DNA of 64,000 nucleotides, from positions 8,580,047 to 8,644,046 of the forward strand of contig CM026570.1 of the NCBI GenBank assembly GCA_015143295.1. The letters are read 5' to 3'. This document shows positions 48,693 through 59,447 of this stretch, in pieces. The stretch is from Tetracentron sinense (lineage: Eukaryota > Streptophyta > Magnoliopsida > Trochodendrales > Trochodendraceae). Position numbers and translations under genes: made by a program. The notes below the pieces were generated by a model. That model saw nothing but the letters and a program-made list of their open reading frames with translations, was not told the origin of the DNA and did no database searches. Within the stretch, counting starts at the first letter, position 1. Each line of letters starts with the position of its first letter.

Positions 48693-49527
48693 CTGAGCTT
48701 TCTCCTTTGAAGCATTTTTCGTGGCAATCAAAACCTAAAATGAGAAACAAGAACAATTTCAAAATCATAGTCCTAAACAATCTAAGAACCCAAATTAAGA
48801 GCCAAAAAAGGAAAAAAGAAACACAAAAATGGACCTGTTTCACGGCTAGAAGCTCGCCAGAATCGAGATTCATCCCCATATAAACTCGACCAAAGGCGCC
48901 ACAACCAATCAATTCGCCTTTTCTCCATCGGATTGGAGGCGCGTTGTCTTTCACGATCGGAGGCAGTGCCGGAGGCAATGGTCTAGAGAAAAGCCCTACC
49001 CTCGATTTCCGAATGCAAGATCCGATCTTCTCAACCATACCTCCAACTCCTCCTTCATCTCCGTCTGAATTTCGGAAAACCAAGGATCGACGAACTGATC
49101 CGAAGATGTATTGCATCACTGGCGTAATTCTTCTTGTTGTTGGTCAGAAAAACGAGGGTTTCTCCTTGATTATGTGCAGTACTGTTCAGAAAATTAGGGT
49201 TCTTTGGGTTTCATTTCTCGATAGCGAGAGTGTGCTTACTGTGGAGACTTGGAAGGAGGGAAAAGGAGGACGTTCTTTTTGAAAGAACAAAAAAAAAAAG
49301 GTGTTTTGCATATCAGCTGCTGTGTTCTATTAGCTTTGCAAATATATTATGATTAAAAGTTTTGTAAATTAACTCATGATTTTGCAACTGTTAGTCCAAT
49401 AACCTAAATTCCTAATTATTTTGCTAGGCTTTCATTTGTTATTGTTAGAAAATGACTATTATGCCCTCATGATATTTATCACTTTACAAGCATTTAACTA
49501 TCCTTGAACTATGGTCAATAAATTTTA

Positions 49528-49998
49528 ACCATTGTGATTAAGATTCCCACCCTTAAGGATAAAGTATCTAACCTTGGTTTAAAAAAAAAAAAAATTAATG
49601 TGTCTCGTTTTAACTCTCTTTAACTTTAGTTAAGATATGCTAACTTTTAGAGTTAAAACATCTAACTTTGGTTTTAAGAGAAAAAAATTAAACGTGTCCT
49701 CTTTGAACTCCCTTTAACTATAGTTAAGATTCATTAACTCTTAGGGATAAAGCATCTAACCTTGATTTTTAGAAAGAAAAAAAATTTAGAAAAAATGAAC
49801 GTGTCTCTTTATGACTCACTTTAACTGTGGTTAAAATTCACTCACCCTTAGGGTTAAAAATCTAACTTTGGATTTTAGAAAAAATAAAATAAAAAAGTTA
49901 ACTTGTCTTTTAACTCCTTTTAACGGTGGTTAAGGTTCACTAATCCTTAAGATTAAAGCATCTTTAAGATGTTCCCTTTCAACTCCCTTCAACCGTGG
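49528..49998. repeat. ~90-bp tandem array in the long-TIR element
   Basis: About five diverged units of the form aactttagttaagattcactaa + cttagggataaagcatctaacc, separated by A-rich spacers. Inverted copies occur at 50455-50610 and a single one near the right end at 57000-57060, so the array is an internal expansion of subterminal sequence. Confidence 0.75.
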
Positions 49999-50613
49999 TA
50001 TCTAATTAAGTTGTGGTGGAAGCTAGAGGAAACAGTTACCTACTGTAGCCGTTGTGGACGATAGAGGAAAGAGTGACATGCTGCTGTTGTAAGTGATGAG
50101 AGAGGCTGCAAAGATGCTGCTGTAGATGGAGGGCGGTGGTAGAGTTGGAGAGAATAGTGGTAGATGGAGGGTATGTAACTTGCCATACACCTAATATAAG
50201 GGAGATAGGTGGAAAGAGGGGCTGAACATGGAGAATGACGGGGTAGTTCCAAAAAGCTCTCCCAAGAGGAACCCTAACCCCGTTTTAACGATTCTACTGA
50301 GGAAGGCCCCATTATATAAATTAAATCATAATAAACTAACTATATAAATCAAATGCATCCAATAGAATTATGAATTCTTCAAAATTCAATTTAGTAGTTT
50401 TTAATTCTATGGAATTCAATTCTGTAGGTCACTTCCAATTCCATAAATAGAAACGTAGCCTAAGGGTTAATAAATCTTAACCACAGTTAAAGGGAATTCA
50501 AAGGGGACATGTTAATTTTTTTTTTCTTTTAAAATTAGGGTTAAATGCTTTAACTCTAAGGGTTAGTGTATCTTAACCTAAGTTAAAGGGAATTAAAAGG
50601 GGCAAAGTTATGT

Positions 50614-50622
50614 TATTTTATT
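50614..50622. repeat. Left 9-bp target duplication of the MULE
   Basis: TATTTTATT directly before the MULE terminus, identical to 56981-56989. Confidence 0.9.
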
Positions 50623-50653
<31 letters not shown>

Positions 50654-50719
50654 GGTAAAATTTCAAGAACCTCCCCTCTTGTTTCGGAAATTACACTGCC
50701 CTCCCCTCAACTTCAATTA

Positions 50720-53070
50720 TTTGTAACAGATACCCCCTTCTGTTAGTTTGCCGTTAGATACATGGATGGACTTTGATGATGTCATGATTTAAATAATTTA
50801 AAATGTCCAAAGTACCCTTCTTAAAGTTAAACGACCTCCCCTAAGTTGGGCAACTCTTAACGACAATAACCCTTCCTCTCTTATCCCTCACCGCATTCCA
50901 ACTTTCACCCATTCTACTCTGCTCCTCACTCATTCACTCAGAGCACTGAACATGGTGCTCCTCAACACCACCTCCTTGTGGGGGGCTTTGATCTGGAGTC
51001 TGGACCATCCAATCTTGTTAAATCTAAGGTGGTTATTCTGCAACTCTTTAAGAGCCAACAAGTGTTTGGATAGCCTGCAATCACTCCAATATTTTTAGAT
51101 GACTGTTCTATAACTTTGAACTTTCACCATAAATCCAGCAGTGAAAAGTGGGTATAGCCCTTTTAACTTTTCCCCACCTAAAGTCCTGAAGCCCAAAGCT
51201 GAAAAGATCAATCCAATGTCTGTAACTTGGTAGATGTGGCTTCAACTGTAAAATGAGCATTAAATATTTGTCTACTTTTGTGTATATACTGAATTGAGTA
51301 GCAAGCACAACACATCAATTTTTGTGCATATACTAATTTTGTTGAATCTTCATCTCGGCATTCAGTTTTAGAATTGAGTAAATTACAATCTAGTCTTCCT
51401 ATACTTGTTTAAATAATATGGTAACTGTACATGATTATAACTTCGGAAATTTTTTCAAACAAACACTATTTGGAGTGTTCCAATTATCGTTGATCAGGTA
51501 CAAGCAAAGTTTGGACAATCAAGTTCTCTGTGTTAAATGCCTTCTTCTTTGCCTTCAGTAACTTTGTATAAACCCTGCTGGATCAATAGAAACAAGATCA
51601 AAAGGCCAATAACGATGAAAATAATAGAGAAGGAACAAACCCCACAAGCAAAGAACTTGTTGTTTAGAATTACAAGGTACTGGGGGTTTTCACTTCTGAA
51701 CACAGAGAGCCCACTTTTCCCTTGTAGCTACTTTTTCAGTCCCGGAAAGCAACCTACTCTCCTTGGGAGCTCCCTCCTCTCCCCTCTAGAGGCTTGATCA
51801 CTTACACATCTTCAGTGATCGGTGATCCAATAAGGGGACACATCCCAACACCATCTTTACCAAGGGATTCCAGCCCTAGAATCAGATGATGGCCTTCTTT
51901 TGTTTGAAAGGTACCCATATAAAATTTTTGAAGTATCACCTAAACATCTACTTTGCCATGAAAAAAATTTGGATTACCATAGTTAAGGTTAAATGAATGA
52001 TCTCTCAACCAAGCCATACCTAACGCTGATCTCTCAACTCATATCACAAAACAGAGTCAACTTTTACTTTGCCATGAAAAAAAAATCTGGATTACCAAGA
52101 ATTTTGAAAGAGCAAGCTAAAGTCAATTGATTTTGTTCATGGCAAAGTAACCAGAGTCTGACAATCTTCTCAGGCATTTAGCTTATGGTTTCCTATTTGA
52201 GTTTAGCATATTTAAAGAGTTTCAAATGGGGTTGTCCATGGCTTCCAACAACATTTTTGCATTGCCAATATAGATGACATGAGTTTAATTTTACTGGCTT
52301 CGGCTCTGGTTCGTACACCCTTCTTTAGATGACATTGAACCTTACTCAATGCATCTGTCATGTGGCTGTATGGCTATTTAACTATCTAAAGTGTGTTTGG
52401 TTGGAAGATTTGGGTACAAAACATAATGCAAAATCTCAAAAAATAAGGCTCTAGAGATCATTTCCTACTCTTGGTTACATGTGAGGGAGTTCATGATGGT
52501 GTAATGAGTAGACTACTATAATTTTTTGGAAGGTATTGTTTAGGCTTCTTCATAAATGAATTTCATACTAATGAGTTCAGGTTCAAGCGTCAGACTTGCT
52601 CAATCCTTATTCTTGTTAGCCTATTGCATGCCCGAACAAAACCAGATGTGTTGCCTGTAGAGTGCATGAATGATCTATCCTGGGTGTTATCCATACATGA
52701 ATCTTCGTAAGATTCTATACCTGTTTATGAGATCATATAGCTGCTTTCATATTTTCATTCATGTCGACACAAATACCATTCGCATTTAATCTCATTAACT
52801 AGCCAATATGTCAAAAAATATACATGTCAAAAAATAAGCATGTTCAAAAGACATCCAATGTATAGAGCTAGAGCCACACAAACAAAAATAATTTGGCATC
52901 TCAGATGCAACATCCAAAAAATATACATGTCCAAATAAACATTTAATCTAAATTATAAAGCCACACAGGCAACAAAAAACATGTGGCCACCTATCCATCT
53001 GACGTATGATATTTGTATAATGTCTAAAAACCAACAGTTTTCCCTCCAAGTTGGCCCTCTCTCCAAGGGT
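50720..53070. other. MULE interior downstream of the transposase
   Basis: 2.3 kb without a recognised gene. Short open frames at 51108-51308 (-) and 51537-51797 (+), and a GC-richer patch at 50880-51060, could be captured host fragments but match nothing I recognise. Confidence 0.35.
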
Positions 53071-53303
53071 ATCAAAACAACTACAAACACAAGCAATTTA
53101 TTATATTAGAAATGTTACAAACATCATCATGCAAATAAGAAAAAAATTGCCTTACAATGCTACTTAGAACAAGTATGATTATATACCTATTTATGTGCAC
53201 CATAGGACATGCTATTAGAACAAATATAGCCCTATACATGAGGTCTCTCTCCCTATATTACACAAAAAGTCAAACATGAGAAATAAATACTTAAAATATA
53301 AAG

Positions 53304-55779
53304 TTATGAATGAGAATGATAAGCAATAAGAAACTTAACAAAGTAATGAATTCTTACTTGGTGTCCTGCATTTGACGATGGTTTGCCTTTGACAGGACCT
53401 CGTTGGCATGTACGTTTGTTGTGTCCGAATTGCTTACAAATGCAACACCTAATAGTGCTTGATCTGCGAGATTGGCTCCCTGGGGTAGGCTCATCTAGTT
53501 CTCTTCTCCTATTTTTCTTAGGTCGACCAGGCAAGCGACGAATGGGTGGAGGTTCTACTACTTCATGATTTCCTACTGGCCACATGCTCTCATCAGATAT
53601 AGGGTGTATGATACCACCATATGCCCTCAAATATGTTGCTTTGGAATAGTACTCATCACAATACTCTTCAAGGTTGGCTCTTTTACGTGCAATACATGCA
53701 GCTGCATGCTTACAAGGAAGTCCAGATATTTCCCAAGCTCGGCAAGCACATGATTTAGCATGAAGATTCACCACAAATCTACTAACACCTTCAGTTACCT
53801 CATACTCCTCACCTCCGGCAAATACAACTATACACATCCTTGAGTCCTGCCTGATGACATTTAATTTTTGTCTTATCTTAGGGGTCACTAAGCTCTCCCA
53901 AGCACATGCTTTATCATACCTACAGTGGATTCTACCCATTAATTTGACCCGTAAAGAATCAACCAAAGTAAGGATTGGTTTGCCCCTAAGATCACCAACC
54001 CACTGATTGAAGGACTCGGTCATGTTATTTGTTACGTGGTCACTTCTCACCCGGGGGTCAAATGCATGCCTAGACCATGAATGCAAAGGTTTTTCGATCA
54101 ACCATTCATAAGCGTCCTTTTTATCTCTCTTCATTTTATCCATAGCAAAATTGAAAACTCTACTATTATATGCTCGAGCAGCAACCCAAAAGTGATTTCT
54201 CAAATTCAACCCTGGAAACTTCTTCTTGAAATTGTTGTATAAGTGTCTACCACATACTCGATGTGTAGCTTCTGGGACAATTTTATTAATGGCTTCCACA
54301 ACACCCTGTAGAAAAGATTTACATCACAAAACTATAAACGTTGAGTACATTTCATATTTGAAAACCAAATTAACATAATAAACATACAATAGACACATTA
54401 CATACCTTTTGTCGATCGGTCATGAAACATAAAGGCATCCGATCTGTATTTGTCCCAATGATACTATGCAGGTAATAGAGAAAAAATGACCAACTTTCCT
54501 TTGTTTCACCCTCCACAATAGCAAAAGCCACGGGGAACAATCCATTATTCCCATCAAGTGCAATGGCTGCTAACAATACCCCACCATATGGGCCCTTTAG
54601 ATGACACCCATCTAATCCTATAAAGGGTCGACATCCTTCTAAAAACCCACTCTTCATGGCTTGAAAACAAATGAAGAACCTCTTGAATGTAGGATTTACA
54701 CTAAGATTGGTTCTATCATATTGAATCTTCACCAAGCTACCAGAGTTTGTCTGTCGAACCATTTCAGCATATACAAGCAACTTATCATATGACTTTTCAT
54801 GGTTACCCTCAATTTCATCCCTTGCTTTCACCCTTGCTCTATACAACTGCATGTTGCTTGGTTCAATCCCATAAGTCTCACGAATTTCAGATCTTATGCC
54901 ATCTATCTTCATATCAGGATTAGCACGCAACCACTTAGCAAGCTTCTTAGCAATCCACGTCGAGGTAGCATTAGTATTCTTAGTACCCCTCACACATGTG
55001 TGCTCAAACTGAAATGTTTTGATCTTAAAAGTTACCCCATCTGGCAAAGGGGATGCATGGATGCGTCATAGACATCCCTCGGCTGAACAATGCGCAGTTA
55101 CCCGTGTTTTCTCATTCTTATCTCTGACAATTTCAAAACCCTCTTGAATGACATAGTCCCTCAAAGCTTCCCTAAACTCTGTCACATTCCCAAACAACAT
55201 GCCCACCTCCAATGAAACCTTTCTACCATCTTGCACTTCAAATTCTTTCCCACACATAAACCTATTAATATCAACACCCTCATCTTCAGAATCAGAATTA
55301 GAGATAAGATCAAAATCATCATTGGATTGGTAATCAGACAACCCATCATTGCTCTCTTTCTCTTCACCATCTAAATCAGATGCAACCATCTCACAAGCAC
55401 CATCACTCCCATTATCAGTACCAACCCTCCATTCATAATCATCATCACTTAACGCATACATTTCATCAAACATCACATCATTACCGATATACATATCCGA
55501 AGCCCTAAGAAAGACATGTATATCTTTTATTCTTTGATATAGCTCGAACATCCGTAACACGTCAGTAGTAGAAGTAACATCCATCAAATCAGCAGACCCA
55601 GGTATAGCACAATGCATGGTGAGTAACAAGCCCACATTGGAAGGTTGGTTCTTCAACACTGCTCCACGAACGTCAGTGAGCATGTCCATGTAATAGTATT
55701 GATTTGGGTCCACTTTCATGATTGTAAAAACCTTGTCCATATAGTGGATAATCAAATCATGCAAACAAATTGAAGACAT
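53304..55779 (-). pseudogene. MURA-like MULE transposase, one in-frame stop
   Basis: Two main exons: 55779-54406 and 54305-53304, joined in phase 0 over a 100-bp GTATG...ACAG intron. Start chosen at the ATG (MSSICLHD) just after a tttcag acceptor. In order: an N-terminal region; an acidic linker; a MuDR DNA-binding region (GMLFGNVTEFREALRDY); the MULE catalytic domain with GLDGCHLKGPYGG and FMTDRQK supplying catalytic Asp residues; a SWIM zinc finger (CACRAWEISGLPCKHA); a zinc knuckle (CCICKQFGHNKRTC). A TGA at 55063-55065 stands where the family has Trp (GCP/L-W-RIHASP), a one-base change. After GHQ a GTAAGA donor near 53357 could join a tiny last exon ending at 53072. Otherwise the gene looks intact. 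Confidence 0.9.
54306..54405 (-). other. Intron of the MULE transposase gene
   Basis: 100 bp, GTATGT...CTACAG, phase 0 between TDRQK and GVVEAINK. It lies within the conserved catalytic domain, which supports the joined reading. Confidence 0.85.
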
Positions 55780-55799
55780 TGAGACCTGAAAGAAGTTAC

Positions 55800-56890
55800 A
55801 AAAGCCCAATTGCATGGTCAGTGATCAAAACAACAACCTGTAATTTTTTTTTATGCTTGTGAAATCTAAATTTTGATCACAAAGAACAATTTTTAAATTA
55901 AATATATATATATCACAGAAGTTTTCAAGACTATTTCCAACAAATTAGATCTCAAACTCATCTAGCTTCAAATGGAGTTATAACTATCAATATCCAGGTT
56001 GGGTATCCCACAACCTAATGACTCTTGAAGGTTTCAAGCTTAATTTGAAACAAAAACAAGACTATACTCTGTTTTTAACCTGTGCATAGCATTATAACAA
56101 TCAACAGATGCATGCTACGTCCACTGGGAAATGATGAAATCTTATTAATAATGCATTAGTATAGTAAAAACATCAAAATTTAGAGCAGCATGAATGAAGC
56201 AGGTGCATATATCCCGCAATAGCACATTATCAAGCAATGGCAAACTCTTGTAGTGGTCTATAGTGCCGCTAATAGGGTTGTAGCCTAACCACATTGCCTA
56301 CCCCCCAAAATAAATGACATTGCTTTGTATACAAAGTTTCAGGAAAATGAATTCCTAATATCTAAGCATAGAGAAGAAGTTGAGAGATTGGCATTCAAGG
56401 CAAAAACAATGCAATAACTAAGAAACTTGAGAGATTGGCAACCCTACTGTTAATTTCGAATTCACAGTGGGTTCATATCAAGGATCCAGAAATTTCCATG
56501 GCAATAACTTAGAGACATTAGAGATTTCACCTATCAACATCCAACGTTCTAAGTATTCCTTCACTGCAAACCGTGGTTGGAAAACTTGCTTCCCAAGATG
56601 ATGAATCCGCCCAAGACGATGAACCCTCCCCTCTTGCAAACCCGTAATAGAGAAGAAGTTGTGCAGTGAGAAGAGGGCAATAGACCGTGAGAGCCTTTGA
56701 TGAGATACGTGAGAGAAACAAGATGAAGAGAAACCCTAGATAGGTTTTCTAGTTTGAAGATACACACTCCTGTTATATTCCCGCTGAAATGCTGGGGACA
56801 TTTGGGTTTTCTTAAGTATGTGTTTGCTAGAGTAATGAGGGCTAAAATTGTAAAAGATTATAATCCGTTAACGACATTAACCCAATTAGC
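55800..56890 (-). promoter_or_regulatory. MULE 5' region (leader and promoter)
   Basis: Non-coding DNA between the transposase start and the right TIR. A tttcag acceptor at 55785-55790 suggests a leader intron. No TATA box can be assigned firmly. Confidence 0.4.
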
Positions 56891-56980
56891 CTGACAGGGG
56901 AGGTCAATGTAATTTCAGAAACAAGAGGGGAGGTTTCTGAAATTACACCAAACCTCAGGGGAGGTGAGTGTAATTTACCC

Positions 56981-56989
56981 TATTTTATT
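56981..56989. repeat. Right 9-bp target duplication of the MULE
   Basis: TATTTTATT, identical to 50614-50622. Confidence 0.9.
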
Positions 56990-57253
56990 TTATTTTATTT
57001 TAAACCAGGGTTAGATGCTTTATCCCTAGCTAAAGGTGTGAATCTTAATCACAAGGGTTAAAGCTTATTAACCATAGTTCATGGTTAGTGAGGTTATGAA
57101 ATATCATAAAGGCATAATAGTCATTTTCCTAACAATAAGAAACGTAAGGCTAACAAAACTAAGGATTGAGGTTGTTTGTCTAACGGTTGCAAAACCATGA
57201 TATCAGTGTAATTGCAAAGCTGGTAGAACACAACAGCTGATATGCAAAAACCC

Positions 57254-58008
57254 AAAAAAAATAAAAAATCATAATGATTATTATACAGTCTAGTATCAAA
57301 GAAAATGTATGAAAAAAATACAAGGAGTCAAATACGGTCGATCAACGGTATATAAATTGTGGAGCCCCATTTTCCAATTTGGATGGCCTCACTTAATGAT
57401 TAGCGTTTGAGATTAATGTGATAGGCCTTCCTTGCTTCTTGTCTCAACACTTGAATTTTTTTGTACCCAAAAACTCGAGCTTCTGACCAATGTTACTTGG
57501 TTCGCTTGGTTCAAATTCGGGTTGACAATTAATTCGCAATTCGCCACTCTAGAGTGAAACCAGTTCGCTAGGGGTAGGATGAGTTAATTCGTTTCTCGAT
57601 TCACTTAAGTTATTTAGTTTGGTCCATTAACATGGTTCGCTTCTATGATATTATTACATATATATTTTAATCATGCAAAAAAAATTACAAATACTTATTT
57701 TAAAAAAAGTATCAAAAATATGTTTATAAATGGTTTGCCAATTCAGAAGTTAAATTCGTCGAACTAAAAGTATAAGTTTGCTGAACTTAAATAACAAATT
57801 CGATGAACTCAAACAAAAAATTCGTTGAACCAAAGCTATTGGCTTTGGGTATAGGGTTCGCTCATTTCCAAGAACTCAAACGAATTGAATAGTGAACTGG
57901 TTCGCTTCGAACCATTTCGCGGTTTGTTCTAGTAGGTCGCAAATTAGGTAATACTGCTTCCGACCACTGTGTTGACAAGATACCAATTTCAATAATTTTA
58001 GGCGGATT
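57254..58008. other. DNA formerly upstream of the ANP gene
   Basis: Before the insertion this sequence would have joined the ANP 5' region at about 49299, so it may hold the displaced promoter. It also has TTCG-rich decayed repeats (aattcgtcgaact, ttggttcgcttggttc) at 57500-57950. Confidence 0.35.
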
Positions 58009-58202
58009 TAACCCACCAGGGGTTAGTGCAGTTGGCTAGTGTCTAGGGTTTGCTCCCTGTGGTCGTATGTTCAACTCCAGCTCCTCGACTTATCTTGGTA
58101 TCCGTAGGTAAAATTTTGAGTGACCGGGTTGGTGCGGATACCTAAAGGGACTAGTCCTTGCTCGAAGGGTTTGGGACACCCTCTATTACCCAAAAAACAA
58201 AA
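58009..58202 (+). mobile_element. tRNA-derived SINE
   Basis: A pol III A box (TAGTGCAGTTGG, 58024-58035) and a B box (GTTCAACTC, 58069-58077) lie 34 bases apart, as in tRNA-like SINE heads. An unrelated body follows and the element ends in an A-rich tail (cccaaaaaacaaaa). It is not a tRNA gene because no cloverleaf can be drawn. No target duplication was resolved. Confidence 0.65.
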
Positions 58203-58995
58203 TTATCCACGGCACTCTTAAAAGCAAACTCCAGCAATTATCAGGTAACATCTCTTCCTCAAATTCGACATACGAATGAGCCTTCTTTTATTTGGAGGAC
58301 AATGAGTATTTGAGTTCCTTTTTAGACATGAGTGCATTTGGCATCACTCCCAATGAATAATTCTCTATTTCCTGGGAATAGAAACTTGTGATGGGCCTAA
58401 TTAATGTGGCGAAAAATGTTTCTCTGTCTCTTCTCCAACTCTCCAAAGTAAAACAAAACAAAGCAGACTAACCATATTTGGATATACTTCTTTGAGAATA
58501 AAATTTTCTTCGAGAGTTACTTCCTTGGAGGAAGTAAAAGCAACTCCTGGAAAAATATGTTAATATCAATCTCAAAACGAAACAAAAAAAGATTGCTACA
58601 AGTCATACGATTAGGCCACAACCCCAATTAGTAGTGTTAGTATATGTTCTAGGATAGTGCGTTAATGCCTAACATTTCAAGCTTGGGTAGAGAGTGGATA
58701 TTACAACCATCGCACCCCCTCGAGGCTCAATCCCAGAACCTACCCTCTTTGGGGGAGACACACTACCATTGGCACATGTTGTTTAGTTTGCACATGCAAA
58801 AATCTACCTTGTAAACCAAGGTCCACCATATGTCGGCCACACTCAGTAGTAGTGATAAATCAGAATCGCTGCAATTAGACGACCCTTACCCATTTGATTT
58901 ATTGAATTTAATCAGTTGGTCAAGAGAATTTGGCAATTGGTCTCAGTTATAGTCTATTGAAATTACATCTGGGCCTTGGAGTTTGGACATGAATA
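58203..58995. other. Intergenic DNA, nothing recognised
   Basis: No gene or clear repeat border. Confidence 0.4.
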
Positions 58996-58998
58996 TCA

Positions 58999-59447
58999 TT
59001 TTATAAGGGCAACAGATTTCCTCCGACAGATGCCGAGTATCACACTTAGGCAAGCCTCTTTAGCTGACCGTGCAATGGTGTTTCATTAAGGAGGTGATAT
59101 CATGCATCTCGGATGTAGTGCCCAACCTAACGTCCGAGATGCTTGGTATCACCTCCTTAGTGAAACAACATTACACACGGGAAAAGGCTTGCCCAAGTGT
59201 GATATTCGGACATCTGCTAGAGGAAATAAGTGGGAAGAGACTTAGAGGCTTGCCCAAGTGTGATATTCAGACATCTGCTAGAGAAAATAAGTGGGAATTC
59301 GGACATCTGCTAGAGAAAATAAGTGGGAAGAGACTAGAGGCTTGCCCAAGTGTGATATTTGGACATCTGCTAGAGAAAATAAGTGGGAAGAGACTTGCCC
59401 AAGTGCGATCGATACTCGTGCCAGAGGAAATTCGTTGACTTTATAAG
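58999..59447. mobile_element. Foldback element with tandem-expanded arm
   Basis: Outer ends ttataagggcaacagatttcc and its mirror near 59424-59447 pair imperfectly. A strong inner palindrome (59079-59167) pairs tgtttcattaaggaggtgat with atcacctccttagtgaaaca. The right arm contains four copies of a ~63-bp unit (cccaagtgtgatattcgga + catctgctagagaaaataag + tgggaagagac), one shortened, between 59180 and 59410. A + frame of 122 codons (59070-59438) is open only because the repeat is near a multiple of three and encodes repeated GHLLEKISGKRL; I do not regard it as a gene. Confidence 0.75.

Larger units (their letters stand above)
39576..49116 (-). pseudogene. ANP: ANP/NPK1-type MAPKKK gene with disabling lesions
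   Basis: Exons, 5' to 3': 49116-48835, 48734-48693, 48090-48025, 47944-47834, 47750-47670, 47552-47487, 47375-47293, 43326-43245, 43098-42998, 42587-42548, 42372-42313, 42217-42168, 42076-41854, 41753-41517, 41347-41010, 40908-40853, 39679-39576. Total 2022 bp, 674 codons, close to ANP1-3. Start [14 protein letters not shown] matches the family; a GTG just upstream is not used. Kinase domain about 64-322: G-loop GCGAFG 71-76, Lys93, HRD 190-192, DFG 206-208, APE 233-235. C-terminal blocks (DDMCQIDDKDDF; LKKLQTPLYEEFYN) also match. The family acts in MAPK cascades controlling cytokinesis and stress responses. Lesions: lost donor after exon 2, 12-bp deletion in exon 6, TAG in exon 14. All other introns are GT-AG. 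Probably a recently decayed paralogue; whether any product is made is unknown. Confidence 0.9.
50623..56980 (-). mobile_element. MuDR-type MULE, 6,358 bp, near-autonomous
   Basis: It starts GGGTAAATTACACTGACCTC and ends in the mirror image (gaggtgagtgtaatttaccc). The TIRs are about 85-90 bp and include cctgaggtttggt and acctcccctcttgttt. The 9-bp duplication TATTTTATT is perfect on both sides, fixing the borders exactly and showing a relatively recent insertion into the long-TIR element. The - strand carries one transposase gene (53304-55779). The rest is non-coding, with no clear captured host gene. Confidence 0.95.
49300..57253. mobile_element. Long-TIR element, split by a MULE
   Basis: The left end ggtgttttgcatatcagctg at 49300 is mirrored at 57253 (gggtttttgcatatcagctg). 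The terminal repeats stay alignable for about 260-280 bp, including ctgtgttcta, gaaaatgactattatgcc and gattaagattc. Flanks are A-rich: nine A on the left and aaaaaaaat on the right, an 8/9 match fitting a 9-bp duplication. Without the inserted MULE and its duplicated site it is about 1.59 kb with no gene, so it is non-autonomous and probably Mutator-related. It lies 184 bp upstream of the ANP start codon. Confidence 0.85.

Noticed and set aside
49117-49119. GTG one codon upstream as the ANP start
   Set aside because: Plant nuclear genes start at ATG, and the ATG at 49116 gives the family N-terminus [11 protein letters not shown].
51537-51797. Captured host gene (Pack-MULE) inside the MULE
   Set aside because: The open frame matches no family and lacks exon-intron structure; capture cannot be claimed without a homologue.
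59180-59410. Regular repeats that could suggest a CRISPR array or a repeat protein
   Set aside because: Units are contiguous without unique spacers, lie in plant DNA, and copy the arm of a foldback element; the open frame follows from the unit length.
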